A stretch of DNA of 64,000 nucleotides from Myxococcales bacterium (GCA_016709545.1 JADJMO010000021.1:164885-228884), one strand, 5' to 3'; numbered from the stretch's first letter, positions 9,379-17,860 are shown. The notes: generated from the letters alone by a model not told the origin. Numbers and translations: made by a program.

Positions 9379-10449
9379 TCAGACCGTCCGACGCCGCACG
9401 GCCACGCCCCCACTCCCCGGGACCAGCCGCCCGACCACCGCAGCCGGCTCGCCGAACTCGGCGACGAAGCGCTCCGCGTCAGCCAACGGCAGCGCGAGCA
9501 GGAGCCCACCGCTCGTCTGCGCGTCGGCGAGGATCTTCTGCGTGGTCGCGTCGACGCTCTCGTCGAACCGCACCTTCGGCGCCACGAAGGCCAGGTTCGC
9601 GACCGTGCCCCCCGGCACGAAGCCGCCCTCGATCAGCGCGCGCACCCCGGGCAGCACCCTAACCGCGTCGGCGTCGAGCTCCGCGTCCAGGGCGCCGTCG
9701 GCCAGCGTCTCGAGCAGGTGACCGAGCAGGCCGTACCCGGTGACGTCCGTCGCACCGTGCACCGCGAGCGGACGGGCCAGCGCCGCCGCGCGCTTGTTCG
9801 ACGTGGTCATCGAAGCGACCATCGCCTGGTAGCGCTCGTCTCCCTCGCCGAACGCATCCCGCTTGAACGCGGTGGCGAGGATCCCGGTGCCGAGCGCCTT
9901 GGTGAGCACGAGCGCGTCGCCCGCGCGCCCCCCGCGCTTGGTCCACACCCGCGCAGGGTCGACCGTGCCGATCACCGCGCACCCGAACTTGGGCTCGGGA
10001 TCGTCGATGGTGTGCCCGCCGACCACGAGGACCCCCTCCGCGGCGCAGGCCTTGGCGCCCCCGGCGAGGATGGCCGCGAGGATCTCGAGCGGCAGCGTCT
10101 TGGTGGGGAACGCCGCGAGGTTGAGGGCGAAGCACGGCGTGCCGCCCATCGCGTAGACGTCGCTGATCGCGTTGGTCGCCGCGATGCGCCCGAACGTCTC
10201 CGGGTCGTCGACGATGGGCGTGAAGAAGTCCGTCGTGAGGACGAGCGAGGGCGTCCCGGGTGGCGCGCCCGGCACCGGCATCACGGCGGCATCGTCCGGG
10301 ACCGTGAGCCCGACCGCGCCCTCGGGGAGCGCGGCGAAGAGATGGTTGCTCGAGCGCAGCACCTGCGCCCAATCCGCCGGGCGGATCTTGCAGGCTCACC
10401 CCGCCCCGTGGGCGAGTTGCGTCAGGCGCACCACGTCGAGGCCGGTCAT
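9379..10449 (-). CDS. selD: Selenide, water dikinase with in-frame UGA (selenocysteine)
   Basis: SelD makes selenophosphate from selenide and ATP, the selenium donor for Sec-tRNA and selenouridine. The protein is 356 residues if the TGA at 10396-10398 is read through: HGAG-U-ACKIRPADW puts selenocysteine at position 18, where other SelD proteins have Sec or Cys, next to the conserved Cys20-Lys21. Downstream are DDAAV, TTDFF, NAISDVYAMGG, DVTGYGLLGHL and TSGGLL, all standard. A start after the TGA would remove the catalytic loop. The ATG at 10449 has a good ribosome site and lies 13 bases after a DsbD-like gene. A bSECIS-like hairpin follows the UGA. Confidence 0.93.
10354..10398 (-). promoter_or_regulatory. 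Selenocysteine UGA codon and bSECIS-like hairpin in selD
   Basis: The UGA codon is at 10396-10398 on the minus strand. About 27 bases on, GCGCAG-GUG-CUGCGC (10354-10368) forms a 6-bp stem whose tip reads CAGGUGCUG, close to the GCAGGUCUGC tip of the E. coli fdhF SECIS that SelB binds. Distance and the loop GU fit the bacterial SECIS pattern. The sequence is seen; SelB binding is inferred. Confidence 0.75.
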
Positions 10450-10462
10450 CAGAGCCCTCTCC

Positions 10463-11770
10463 TCAGAGCGAGGCGTACTTGTCGACCGGGTACTTCTGGG
10501 CGGCCTTGTCGAGGCTCGTCTGCACCATCTCGGCGGTGATGACGTTGGGGAGCAGCTCGAACGTGCCGTCGGGGTAGTAGACCACGTAGGCCGGGATGCC
10601 GTTGCGATCGAGGCCCTTGTAGAACTTGTCGAGCAGCGCGTTGAGCTCGTCGCTCTCGTTGGTCATGTCGACCTTGACCGGCAGCACCTTGGTGCGGTCG
10701 AACGCGTTGCGCACGGTGTCGCTCTCGATGAAGGCCTTCTCGTTGGCCTTGCAGCTCGCGCACCACTCGGCGGTGAAGTCGAGGAACACGGGGCGGTTGC
10801 GCGCGTGCTCGGACTTGACGCGGTTGGCGTCGTACATCGTCCAGACGATGTGGCCGTCCTTGATGACAGGCTCCATCGGACCCTTCTTGGCGGCGCTGCC
10901 GTCGTTCGCGGCGAGGGCCACGGCCATCGCGGGGCGCTCGAAGGTGACCATCGAGCGGTAGGCAAGCACGACGCCGGCGACGGCGATGATGCGGACGAGC
11001 CAGCGGCGGCGGTGGGTGTGGCGCAGCCCGCCGAACGAGTGGTTGCCCCAGAACGCGACCGCGACCGAGAGCAGGAAGAAGAGGAACCAGTTGGCCGCCT
11101 CGGGGGTGACCTGCTTCTGGAACGTGCGGAACAGCCAGATGGTGGTGGCGATGAGCGCGAAGCCCATCAGCTGCTTGACCTGCTCCATCCAGGCGCCGGG
11201 GCGCGGCAGGCGGTTGCCGATGGCCGGGATGAGCGTGAGCAGCAGGTAGGGGACGGCGAGCCCGAAGCCCATCATGCCGAACACCAGGAAGACCTGGATG
11301 GCGCTCGTGGTCTGCAGCAGCGCGAACGCCACGGCGCTGCCGACGAAGGGCGCCGAGCAGGGCGTGGACATGATGGCCGCGAACCAGCCGTTGACCAGCG
11401 AGCCCCACGCGCTGCCCTCGTCCTCGTCCTTGCCCTCGGTCGAGATGAGGATCTCGAACACGCCGAGCGCGTTGAGGGCGAAGACGAAGACGATGGTGGT
11501 GAGCGCGGCGACGAAGGGCGGGTGCTGGAACTGCATGCCCCAGCCGAGCCGCCGCCCCGACGCCTTGAGCGCCACGACGACGGCCGCGATGGCCAGGAAC
11601 AGGCTCACGGTGCCCGCGGTGTAGGCGAACCCGTGCTTGCGACGCTGGGCGGGGGAGTGCTTGCCGTGCTCGACGACGTGGAACGCCTTCAGCGTGAGGA
11701 CCGGCAAGACGCACGGCATCACGTTGAGGACCAGACCCCCGAGCAGCGCCGCACCCAGTACACCCAGCAT
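10463..11770 (-). CDS. DsbD-like thiol:disulfide interchange protein
   Basis: Inner-membrane protein of 435 residues that carries electrons from cytosolic thioredoxin to the periplasm. The membrane part (about 1-275) has the paired Cys of the DsbD/CcdA core, Cys20 in NVMPCVLP and Cys138 in STPCSAPF. The C-terminal domain (about 300-435) is thioredoxin-like with active site WCASCK (Cys337, Cys340) in DFTAEWCASC. The N-terminal alpha domain of E. coli DsbD is absent, so it is a short, two-module form. It lies between thiolase and selD on one strand, and the 13-base gap to selD suggests co-transcription. Its periplasmic partner is unknown. Confidence 0.87.
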   Translation of the reverse strand: MLGVLGAALLGGLVLNVMPCVLPVLTLKAFHVVEHGKHSPAQRRKHGFAYTAGTVSLFLAIAAVVVALKASGRRLGWGMQFQHPPFVAALTTIVFVFALNALGVFEILISTEGKDEDEGSAWGSLVNGWFAAIMSTPCSAPFVGSAVAFALLQTTSAIQVFLVFGMMGFGLAVPYLLLTLIPAIGNRLPRPGAWMEQVKQLMGFALIATTIWLFRTFQKQVTPEAANWFLFFLLSVAVAFWGNHSFGGLRHTHRRRWLVRIIAVAGVVLAYRSMVTFERPAMAVALAANDGSAAKKGPMEPVIKDGHIVWTMYDANRVKSEHARNRPVFLDFTAEWCASCKANEKAFIESDTVRNAFDRTKVLPVKVDMTNESDELNALLDKFYKGLDRNGIPAYVVYYPDGTFELLPNVITAEMVQTSLDKAAQKYPVDKYASL

Positions 11771-11806
11771 GGCTCTCTCCTAAGACGTCTCGCGCAGCGC
11801 TTGGTT

Positions 11807-12991
11807 TCAGATCAGCTCGGCGATGACCGCGACGGCCTCGCCTCCGCCGATGCACAACGTCGAGAGCCCGCGGGCGACTCCGCGAGATTTCATGGCGTGC
11901 ACCATGGTGGCGAAGATGCGGGCCCCGGACGCCCCGATGGGGTGGCCGAGGGCGATCGCGCCGCCATGGACGTTCACCTTACCATGGTCCAGCTCGCAGT
12001 CGCGCATGGCCGCCATGGCCACCACCGCGAAGGCCTCGTTGATCTCGAAGAGGCCGACGTCGGCGATGGCGACGCCCGTGCGCGCCGAGACGTCCTTGAT
12101 GGCCGCGACGGGCGCCGTGGTGAACCACTCGGGGGCCTGCGCGGCCGCGCCGTACCCCAAGATCTTGGCGATCGGGGTGAGGCCGTGCGCCTTGACCGCG
12201 GCCTCGCTCGCGAGAACCACCGCCGCCGCGCCGTCGTTGATCGACGAGGCGTTGGCCGCGGTGATCGTGCCCTCCTTGTCGAAGGCCGGCTTGAGCGCCG
12301 ACATCTTGGCGGGGTCGCCCTTCTTCGGGCCCTCGTCCTCCTTGATCACGAGCGCGTCGCCCTTCTTCTGGGCGACCGACACCGGCGCGATCTCGGCGTC
12401 GAAGCGCGACTCCTTCTGGGCGGCGAGCGCGCGGCGGAACGACTCCTTCGCGTATTCGTCCTGGGCCTCGCGCGTGAACTTGTACTCGCGCGCGCAGAGC
12501 TCGCCGGCGACGCCCATGTGGAAGTTCTTGTAGGGATCCCAGAGGCCGTCGTGGATCATCCCGTCGAGCATCTGGCCATGGCCCATGCGGTAGCCGCTGC
12601 GCGCCTTGGTCAGGTAGTAGGGGACGTTGGTCATCGACTCCATGCCGCCCGCGATCACGAGGTCGGCGTCGCCGAGCGCGATGGCCTTGGTGGCGAGCAC
12701 GATCGACTCGAGGCCCGAGCCACACACCTTGCTGACGGTGACGCAGGGCACCTTGTTCGGGATGCCCGCGCCGAGCGACGCCTGACGCGCGGGCGCCTGA
12801 CCGATGCCGGCGCTGAGCACGTTGCCCATGAACACCTGCTGGATGGCGTCGGCGGAGACCTTCGCGCTCTCGAGGGCGGCGGCGATGGCCACGCTCCCGA
12901 GCTTCGGCGCCGCGAGCTCGGAGAACGCGCCCTGGAAGGCGCCGATGGGGGTGCGACGAGCAGAGACCACGTAGACCGGGGGGAGAGCCAT
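11807..12991 (-). CDS. Acetyl-CoA C-acetyltransferase (thiolase)
   Basis: Thiolase of 394 residues that condenses or cleaves acyl-CoA. Nucleophile Cys90 lies in VSKVCGSGLES; the other catalytic blocks NEAFAV, GGAIALGHPIGASGAR and LCIGGGEAVAV are intact, as are SARRTPIGAF and GGMESM. The overall length and the GHGQMLDGMIHDGLWD loop fit the biosynthetic acetoacetyl-CoA thiolase group (AtoB/PhaA type) more than the fatty-acid FadA type. The start is ATG 12991; an ATG at 13003 would add four residues. First gene of a run with the DsbD-like gene and selD, though no metabolic link is evident. Confidence 0.9.
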   Translation of the reverse strand: MALPPVYVVSARRTPIGAFQGAFSELAAPKLGSVAIAAALESAKVSADAIQQVFMGNVLSAGIGQAPARQASLGAGIPNKVPCVTVSKVCGSGLESIVLATKAIALGDADLVIAGGMESMTNVPYYLTKARSGYRMGHGQMLDGMIHDGLWDPYKNFHMGVAGELCAREYKFTREAQDEYAKESFRRALAAQKESRFDAEIAPVSVAQKKGDALVIKEDEGPKKGDPAKMSALKPAFDKEGTITAANASSINDGAAAVVLASEAAVKAHGLTPIAKILGYGAAAQAPEWFTTAPVAAIKDVSARTGVAIADVGLFEINEAFAVVAMAAMRDCELDHGKVNVHGGAIALGHPIGASGARIFATMVHAMKSRGVARGLSTLCIGGGEAVAVIAELI

Positions 12992-13117
12992 GCACGGATT
13001 CATGGGCCAACCAGGCGCCGCCCGCAACAGTCTTTGCCCGTCCAGAGGGGCGGTTCGGGTCCCATGCTGCTGTCGCCGAACTTTCCATTCGGGCTGCTTC
13101 GTGGCACACCTTCGGGC

Positions 13118-13642
13118 ATGCACGCAGCGCGCTGGTCCGGGACCGTTCTCGTGTTGGGTTTCGTCGGGTGTGGCGGCTATGCGGTCCCCTACGAGGGGGC
13201 GCAGGGCGCCGCGCGGAAGGCGGGCGAAGTCGCCATCTACGACATCGAGTGCAAGGACCCGGCGATGGGGCCCGCGGACTGCACCTACAACGGTGGTCCG
13301 ATGGGCTTCAAGGCGATCGGCGTGTTCCGCGTGCCGCCGAAGGCGCTCAAGGACTGGGCCTCGTATCGCAAGAAGGTGCAGGAGCAGGCCGCTCGCTACG
13401 GCTGTCCGGCCGTCGCCCTCCGTCGCATGGGCCCCGCCATGGCCGACGCCCAGACGACCGGTGGCTTCTGCATCGATCCCGCAGCCACGCCGGGCGGACC
13501 GGCCAGCGCCGGTGGGCCGAACCCGGGCCCGGGCATCTCGGTGACCGGCACGGTGAACGTGACCGCGTGTCAACAGGCCTCGGACTGCCCGGCGGGCACG
13601 GCCTGCAACCGCGGTCAGTGCGTGGCGCCCGGCAGCCCCTGA
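13118..13642 (+). CDS. Cys-containing lipoprotein of unknown function
   Basis: Lipoprotein of 174 residues. The ATG at 13118 starts a signal with lipobox LGFVGC (Cys18). The body (about 20-115) carries Cys residues in DIECKDP and PADCTYNGGP and a helix KALKDWASYRKKVQEQA. A Pro/Gly linker then leads to a small Cys-rich C-terminal module (ACQQASDCPAGTACNRGQC) of a kind repeated on many myxobacterial surface lipoproteins. No enzymatic motif. It is convergent with and overlaps the INSIG-like gene by 28 bases. Not recognised beyond this. Confidence 0.7.
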   Translation: MHAARWSGTVLVLGFVGCGGYAVPYEGAQGAARKAGEVAIYDIECKDPAMGPADCTYNGGPMGFKAIGVFRVPPKALKDWASYRKKVQEQAARYGCPAVALRRMGPAMADAQTTGGFCIDPAATPGGPASAGGPNPGPGISVTGTVNVTACQQASDCPAGTACNRGQCVAPGSP

Positions 13643-14214
13643 GCCAGCGCTGACCCGCCTGCTTCGTTCGCCACGGGGTGCGCGACGACCGCGCGCGCGA
13701 AGGCCCCGAACGTCGGTCCGGCCGAGAAATACAGCGCCGGGAGCCAGAACGGGACGCCGAGCACGTCCGGAGCGAGGTGTCGGAACATGCCCGCGCGGAT
13801 CAGCAGCACCTCGGCCAGTGGCCCGAGGAACGCCGACACGAGCCCCAGGAGGAGCCCCGCGCCCGTGCGATCGAACGCCAGGAACGCGCCGAGGGCGCAG
13901 GCCGAGACCACGACGAGCTTGGCGTGGGGGGGGAGCCAGGCGCTCAGCGCGTAGATCGCCGCGAAGACCCCGAGCCCGGCCCCGAGCGTCAGCGGGCTCG
14001 GGACGGGCCTCCGACCGCCGAGGCGCTCGAAGCCTCGCGCGTAGAGCACGCCGCCGAACCCGTACGCGATCGCGAAGAGGAGCGGCGCCCACCAGGCCGT
14101 CGAGAGCACGACGGGGTGGGTGTACGCGGTGGTTCCACTGAAGGTGTGGAAGGCGTCGAGCGCGGTGCCGACGACGGCACCGAAGCCCAGGAGGAGTACG
14201 AGCGCCCGCCCCAT
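13615..14214 (-). CDS. INSIG-family polytopic membrane protein
   Basis: Membrane protein of 199 residues with six hydrophobic segments. It matches vertebrate Insig proteins over most of its length: STAWWAP (39-44) against SSAWWVP, AFDRTGAG (113-120) against TFDRSRSG, a following segment ending in a tyrosine- or phenylalanine-containing loop before SPD/APD, and WLPALYFSAG (157-166) against WLPCIFFAGG, then G-x-R. In animals Insig retains SCAP and HMG-CoA reductase in response to sterols; a mycobacterial homologue has a known structure and binds a lipid. No sterol gene is visible nearby, so the ligand here is open. Homology is my alignment by eye. Confidence 0.75.
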   Translation of the reverse strand: MGRALVLLLGFGAVVGTALDAFHTFSGTTAYTHPVVLSTAWWAPLLFAIAYGFGGVLYARGFERLGGRRPVPSPLTLGAGLGVFAAIYALSAWLPPHAKLVVVSACALGAFLAFDRTGAGLLLGLVSAFLGPLAEVLLIRAGMFRHLAPDVLGVPFWLPALYFSAGPTFGAFARAVVAHPVANEAGGSALAQGLPGATH

Positions 14215-14335
14215 CGCCGGGAGGATGCCACACCCCTGGAGGACGGCGGTCGATGGACCGTTCAGGGGGAAGACGGCGTTTCGCGCGCCTAGTCCAAGAT
14301 GCGTTCTCAGAAAAGGAACAAATGCGTGACGAGCG

Positions 14336-14363
14336 TGGCAATTCTGTGAACTCCTGGTAGACT
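14336..14363 (+). promoter_or_regulatory. Candidate sigma70-type promoter
   Basis: TGGCAA, a 16-base spacer and TAGACT preceded by TG (an extended -10), in the 179-base gap before the gene at 14394. The surrounding bases are AT-richer than the genes. The start would give a leader of about 25 bases, containing the ribosome site GGAGG. Confidence 0.4.
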
Positions 14364-14393
14364 GCTCGTGTCACCCCCTACGGAGGTTCTCTT

Positions 14394-14879
14394 TTGGACA
14401 CCCCCCACCACGTCCGCGCGATCTCCCAGCTCGCCAACGCCCGCACCCTCGATGCGCCCTTCACCTCCAGTCCCCGGCGGTGGCGGTTCACGCAGGCAGC
14501 GGTGTTCGCGCTGAGCGCGGGAATCGCGACCCTCTATGCGTACCGGGCGCCCGCCGCCGGCGCGGCGGTGGGTTCGCTCGTCGCGGACGGCGTGGTCACG
14601 CAGCGTGGCTCGGCCAAGCCGCTCGCGGGGGTCACCGTGGTGCTCGACGGCGCCACCACCGCCAAGACCGACGCACAGGGCCGCTTCCACTTCGGTGGGC
14701 TCGCCGCGGGCGGGCACGCGCTCCGGTTGACGGGGGACGGCCTCACCACGGTCGACGCCGAGATCACCGTGCAAGAGGGCGCGAGCCCGTTCGCGCTCGA
14801 CCTGCAGCGCAAGGACCAGACGCCGCCGGGCGAGGCGCCCGTCGAGGCCGAGGTCGTCGTCATCCAGCCAGCGAAGTGA
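14394..14879 (+). CDS. Membrane-anchored protein with carboxypeptidase regulatory-like domain
   Basis: Protein of 161 residues with a TTG start, chosen because the ribosome site GGAGG (14382-14386) is well placed. Residues about 33-52 are a single membrane helix with a basic N-terminal side, so the rest should be periplasmic. Residues about 64-135 form a beta-sandwich of the carboxypeptidase regulatory-like type: PLAGVTVVLDGATTAKTDAQ, then GRFHFGGLAAGGHALRL. Such domains bind or decorate other surface proteins rather than catalyse. An acidic Pro/Glu tail follows. Convergent overlap (20 bases) with the acyltransferase gene. Function unknown. Confidence 0.72.
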   Translation: MDTPHHVRAISQLANARTLDAPFTSSPRRWRFTQAAVFALSAGIATLYAYRAPAAGAAVGSLVADGVVTQRGSAKPLAGVTVVLDGATTAKTDAQGRFHFGGLAAGGHALRLTGDGLTTVDAEITVQEGASPFALDLQRKDQTPPGEAPVEAEVVVIQPAK

Positions 14880-15777
14880 TCGAGCCCGCGACCGTCGTCG
14901 CGCGCTGGGTCTTCCATCGCCGGTGCATCCAGAGCCACTCCTCCGGGGCCGCACGCACGTAGGCTTCGAGGCGGGCCGCCATGGCGCGCGTCGTCTCGTC
15001 GATCCACGCCCGGCCCGCCCGTGGAGGGGGTACGAAGACCTCCTCGATCGTCACGTGGTGTCCGCCTCGCCGCCCGCCGAGGGCGAGCACGAGCGGCGCA
15101 CCGCTGCGCGCAGCCAGCGTGGCCGGCAGCGTGTCGTGCGCGGCCTCTTCCCCGAGGAACGGCGCGAACACGACGCCGTGCGTGCGCTCCGGGTCCTGAT
15201 CCACGAGCACGGCCACCGCCGCGCCGCTCTGGAGCCGCGCGCGGGCCGCCGCGAGCACGCCACCATCCGGCGCCGGCAGCAGGTCGACGCCGCGCCGCGC
15301 GCGGGTGTCCTGCCAGAGCGCATCGAGACCTCGCGCCGAGAGCCGCCGGGTGATGACGGCGAGCTTCGTCTCGTTCGCGCACGCGCAGGCCACGAGGTCC
15401 CAGTTGCCCGTGTGCGCGGTCGCCACGATGACGCCGCGACCGAGCCGCCTCGCCTCGTCGAACCGCTCTCGATGCTCGATCCGCACGGGCGGCAACGCTC
15501 CTGCGCGCCGGCGCGCGGACAGCCACACGAGCTCGAGCAGCGACGCGCCGAGCCCGCGGTACATCCGCGACGCGCTCCGCTCGGGATGCGCGACGCCTGC
15601 CCGCTGCATGGCGGCGACGACGTGCGCGCGCCGGATCCGCAGCACCGATCCCGCGAGGAAGCCGATCGCCGCGCCGAGCGTCGCGAGGAACCGAAACGGA
15701 AACAGCCCGAAGAAGCCCGCGATCAGCCGCAGCGACCGCGGCGGAACGCCTCGGGGGTCATGGGGTGTTGCCCGCAC
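14860..15777 (-). CDS. LpxL/HtrB-like lysophospholipid (lipid A) acyltransferase
   Basis: Inner-membrane acyltransferase of 305 residues, of the family that adds secondary acyl chains to lipid A. The HxxxxD motif is seen in TAHTGNWD (His122, Asp127 from the start given), with later blocks VAVLVDQDPERTHG, FLGEEAAHDTLP, APLVLALGG and the terminal EEWLWMHRRWK, all typical. The start is uncertain: GTG at 15777 lies within the end of the sigma factor gene, and an in-frame ATG at 15801 would add eight residues. The overlap suggests co-transcription with the sigma factor. Exact substrate is not told by sequence. Confidence 0.83.
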   Translation of the reverse strand: MRATPHDPRGVPPRSLRLIAGFFGLFPFRFLATLGAAIGFLAGSVLRIRRAHVVAAMQRAGVAHPERSASRMYRGLGASLLELVWLSARRRAGALPPVRIEHRERFDEARRLGRGVIVATAHTGNWDLVACACANETKLAVITRRLSARGLDALWQDTRARRGVDLLPAPDGGVLAAARARLQSGAAVAVLVDQDPERTHGVVFAPFLGEEAAHDTLPATLAARSGAPLVLALGGRRGGHHVTIEEVFVPPPRAGRAWIDETTRAMAARLEAYVRAAPEEWLWMHRRWKTQRATTVAGSITSLAG

Positions 15778-16453
15778 CGTTGCCCGCGCCGTTGCCGGCA
15801 CCCGTCCCCTGGGTCGGCGCCGTCTGGACGAGCCCGGCGTCTTCGAGCTCGTGCCCGTTCACGCGGTCGGCGATGGCCTTGCGCAGGGCGAGGCGGGCGC
15901 GGTGCAGGCGCGTCTTCACGGTGGGGATGGTGAGGTCGAGGATCTGCGCCACGTCTTCGGTGGAGAGCTCCTCGATCTCGCGCAGCATGAAGACCGAGCG
16001 GTAGGCCTCGGGCAGGGCGTCGACCGCCTCGCGGGCGTGCACGGCGAGCTCGCGGTTGGCCACGTCGTCGTCGACCGGCGGCGCCCAGTCGTCGACCGGT
16101 TCGGCCATCTCGCCCTGCTCGGTGTAGCGGGGCGACGCATCCTCGAGGCTGGTCTCGCGGTGACGACGCTCGGTGCGCATGCGCATGAGCGCCGCGTTGA
16201 CCGTGATTCGATAGAGCCAGGTGGTGAAGGCGCTCTGCTCCTGGAACTGCTCGATCTTGCGGAACACCTGCAGGAAAGCGTCCTGCATGGCGTCCTGGGC
16301 CTTGGACTCGTCGCGGGTGAGGCGGAGAGAGAGGCGATAGACCTTCTCCTGGTGGCGGCGCACGAGCTCGCGGAAGACGCTCTTGTCCCCCGCCTGGAGG
16401 CGCCCGACCAGGGCCAGGTCGGTCTGTTCCTCGAGTGCAACCACCTGTGCCAT
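15758..16453 (-). CDS. ECF (RpoE-like) RNA polymerase sigma factor
   Basis: Sigma-70 family factor of 231 residues. Region 2 (about 25-95) has the core- and -10-binding helices (DAMQDAFLQVFRKIEQF, TTWLYRITVNAALMRMR). Region 4 (about 140-195) has ALPEAYRSVFMLREIEELS and the helix-turn-helix DVAQILDLTIPTVKTRLHRA. Start ATG 16453, where similarity begins; the frame is open upstream but without coding signs. The C-terminus ends in a GAGN repeat from short duplicated codons. No anti-sigma gene is next to it; the next gene is a lipid A-type acyltransferase, which could point to envelope control. Confidence 0.9.
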   Translation of the reverse strand: MAQVVALEEQTDLALVGRLQAGDKSVFRELVRRHQEKVYRLSLRLTRDESKAQDAMQDAFLQVFRKIEQFQEQSAFTTWLYRITVNAALMRMRTERRHRETSLEDASPRYTEQGEMAEPVDDWAPPVDDDVANRELAVHAREAVDALPEAYRSVFMLREIEELSTEDVAQILDLTIPTVKTRLHRARLALRKAIADRVNGHELEDAGLVQTAPTQGTGAGNGAGNGAGNTP

Positions 16454-16574
16454 GGAAGCGCCCAACCTAACGCTGGTCTCGTCGGACGAAAGGGGGATTC
16501 GTTTCGACGACGCGGAGGGGCCGTGCGACAAAACTTCGCTTGACACCGGATGGGGGTTCGCCGAACGGACGGCC

Positions 16575-17816
16575 ATGGCCAAGGAACAACGTAAGCCCGC
16601 GACGAAAGTTTCCGGTCGAGGTCACCGAGCTGCGTTCGAGCACGCCCGGGACGTCCGACCCCAGGCAATCACCGGTCGCGAGCGCCCCCGGGACATCATC
16701 GAGGGGCGTTTTCCCGCCTACGTGGGGCGCCAGGAGCGGATCGCCTACGAAATCATGCGGCGCTGCGTGGAGGAAGACGCCCGCATCTTCCTGACCCTGT
16801 CCGGCGCCATGACCCCGGCCGGCCTGCACGCGAGCTGCATCATCCCGCTGATCGAGCGCGGTCTGATCGACGCCATCACGACGACCGGCGCCAACCTCTA
16901 CCATGACGCCCACCGCGTCATCGGCCACCGCATCCGCGAGATCGACCCCAACGCGGGCGACCTCCAGTACCGCCTGGCGCGGATCATCCGCATCTACGAC
17001 CTCGGCTTCCACGAGGAGGTGTTGCTCGACACCGACCGCCTGTTCTCGGCGATCCTGCGCCGGCCCGAGCTGCAGCGCCGCATGACCACGACCGAGCTGC
17101 ACTACGAGCTCGGGCGCCACATCGCCAAGATCGAGGACGCGCTCGGCGTGGCCGAGCCCTCGCTGCTCGCCACCGCCTACCGCTACGGCGTGCCGATCTT
17201 CGTGGGCGCCGTGCAGGACGGCTCCATCTTCCTGAACGTCGTCAAGCTGCGCGCCATGCTCGGTGAGGCGTTCAAGCTCGAGATCGACGTGTGCGCCGAC
17301 GTGTTCGAGATGGGCGCCATCCAGCACCACTGCTTCGCCATCGAGAAGCGCAAGATGGCGGTGTGGATCCTCGGGGGCGGCGTGCCCAAGAACTACACGC
17401 TCCAGGGCGAGCCGCTCCTCGATCAGATCCTCGGCGTGCCCACCCACGGGTTCGACTACGACGTGCAGTTCTGCGTCGACCCGGTCGACAACGGCGCGCT
17501 CTCCTCGTGTCCGGCGGGCGAGGGCCACACCTGGGGCAAGGTCAGCGCCGAGAGCGTCGCGTACGGCTCGATGTACGTGCACACCGACGTCACGGCGGTG
17601 TTCCCGTGGATCACCTACGCGCTGCTGTCCGACCCGGCGCTGCGCCGCAAGCCCGGGCGGCTCTACGACCACCGCAAGCCGGCGATCGCCGCGCTGCAGG
17701 TCAAGGTCGACAAGAACCGCCGCAAGCTGCAGGCGACCATCGAGTACCCGCTCCCCTCGCGCGACAAGAAGCTGCGCGTGGGCGGGAAGAAGAAGGCCAA
17801 GAAGGCCGCGAAGTAG
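16575..17816 (+). CDS. Deoxyhypusine synthase-like protein
   Basis: NAD-dependent aminobutyl transferase family, 413 residues. The fold's landmarks are present: FLTLSGAMTPAGL, TTTGANLYHD, VCADVFEMGAI and the active-site Lys272 in LGGGVPKNYTLQ, which carries the aminobutyl group in deoxyhypusine synthases. In eukaryotes and archaea the target is eIF5A/aIF5A; bacteria lack deoxyhypusine, and some bacterial members make homospermidine from putrescine, others are unassigned. The basic Lys/Ala tail is unusual. ATG 16575 is chosen as the start of conserved sequence. Divergent from the ECF sigma gene, 121 bases apart. Confidence 0.85.
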   Translation: MAKEQRKPATKVSGRGHRAAFEHARDVRPQAITGRERPRDIIEGRFPAYVGRQERIAYEIMRRCVEEDARIFLTLSGAMTPAGLHASCIIPLIERGLIDAITTTGANLYHDAHRVIGHRIREIDPNAGDLQYRLARIIRIYDLGFHEEVLLDTDRLFSAILRRPELQRRMTTTELHYELGRHIAKIEDALGVAEPSLLATAYRYGVPIFVGAVQDGSIFLNVVKLRAMLGEAFKLEIDVCADVFEMGAIQHHCFAIEKRKMAVWILGGGVPKNYTLQGEPLLDQILGVPTHGFDYDVQFCVDPVDNGALSSCPAGEGHTWGKVSAESVAYGSMYVHTDVTAVFPWITYALLSDPALRRKPGRLYDHRKPAIAALQVKVDKNRRKLQATIEYPLPSRDKKLRVGGKKKAKKAAK

Positions 17817-17822
17817 CGCCGA

Positions 17823-17853
17823 CAGGCCCCGCGTGTGCTACCCGCGGGGCCTG
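17823..17853. terminator. Bidirectional terminator-like hairpin
   Basis: Perfect 11-bp stem, CAGGCCCCGCG and CGCGGGGCCTG, with a 9-base loop, in the 44-base gap between two convergent genes. No T run follows on either strand, so it may end transcripts weakly or protect 3' ends in both directions. Confidence 0.6.
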
Positions 17854-17860
17854 CTCTGCT

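Noticed and set aside
10172..13642. Plus-strand open frame of over 1100 codons
   Set aside because: It lies antisense to selD, the DsbD-like gene and thiolase, all supported by motifs. Only its end, the lipoprotein from 13118, is real.
16540..16574. TTGACA at 16540 as a promoter for the deoxyhypusine synthase-like gene
   Set aside because: No acceptable -10 lies at the right distance before the start codon.
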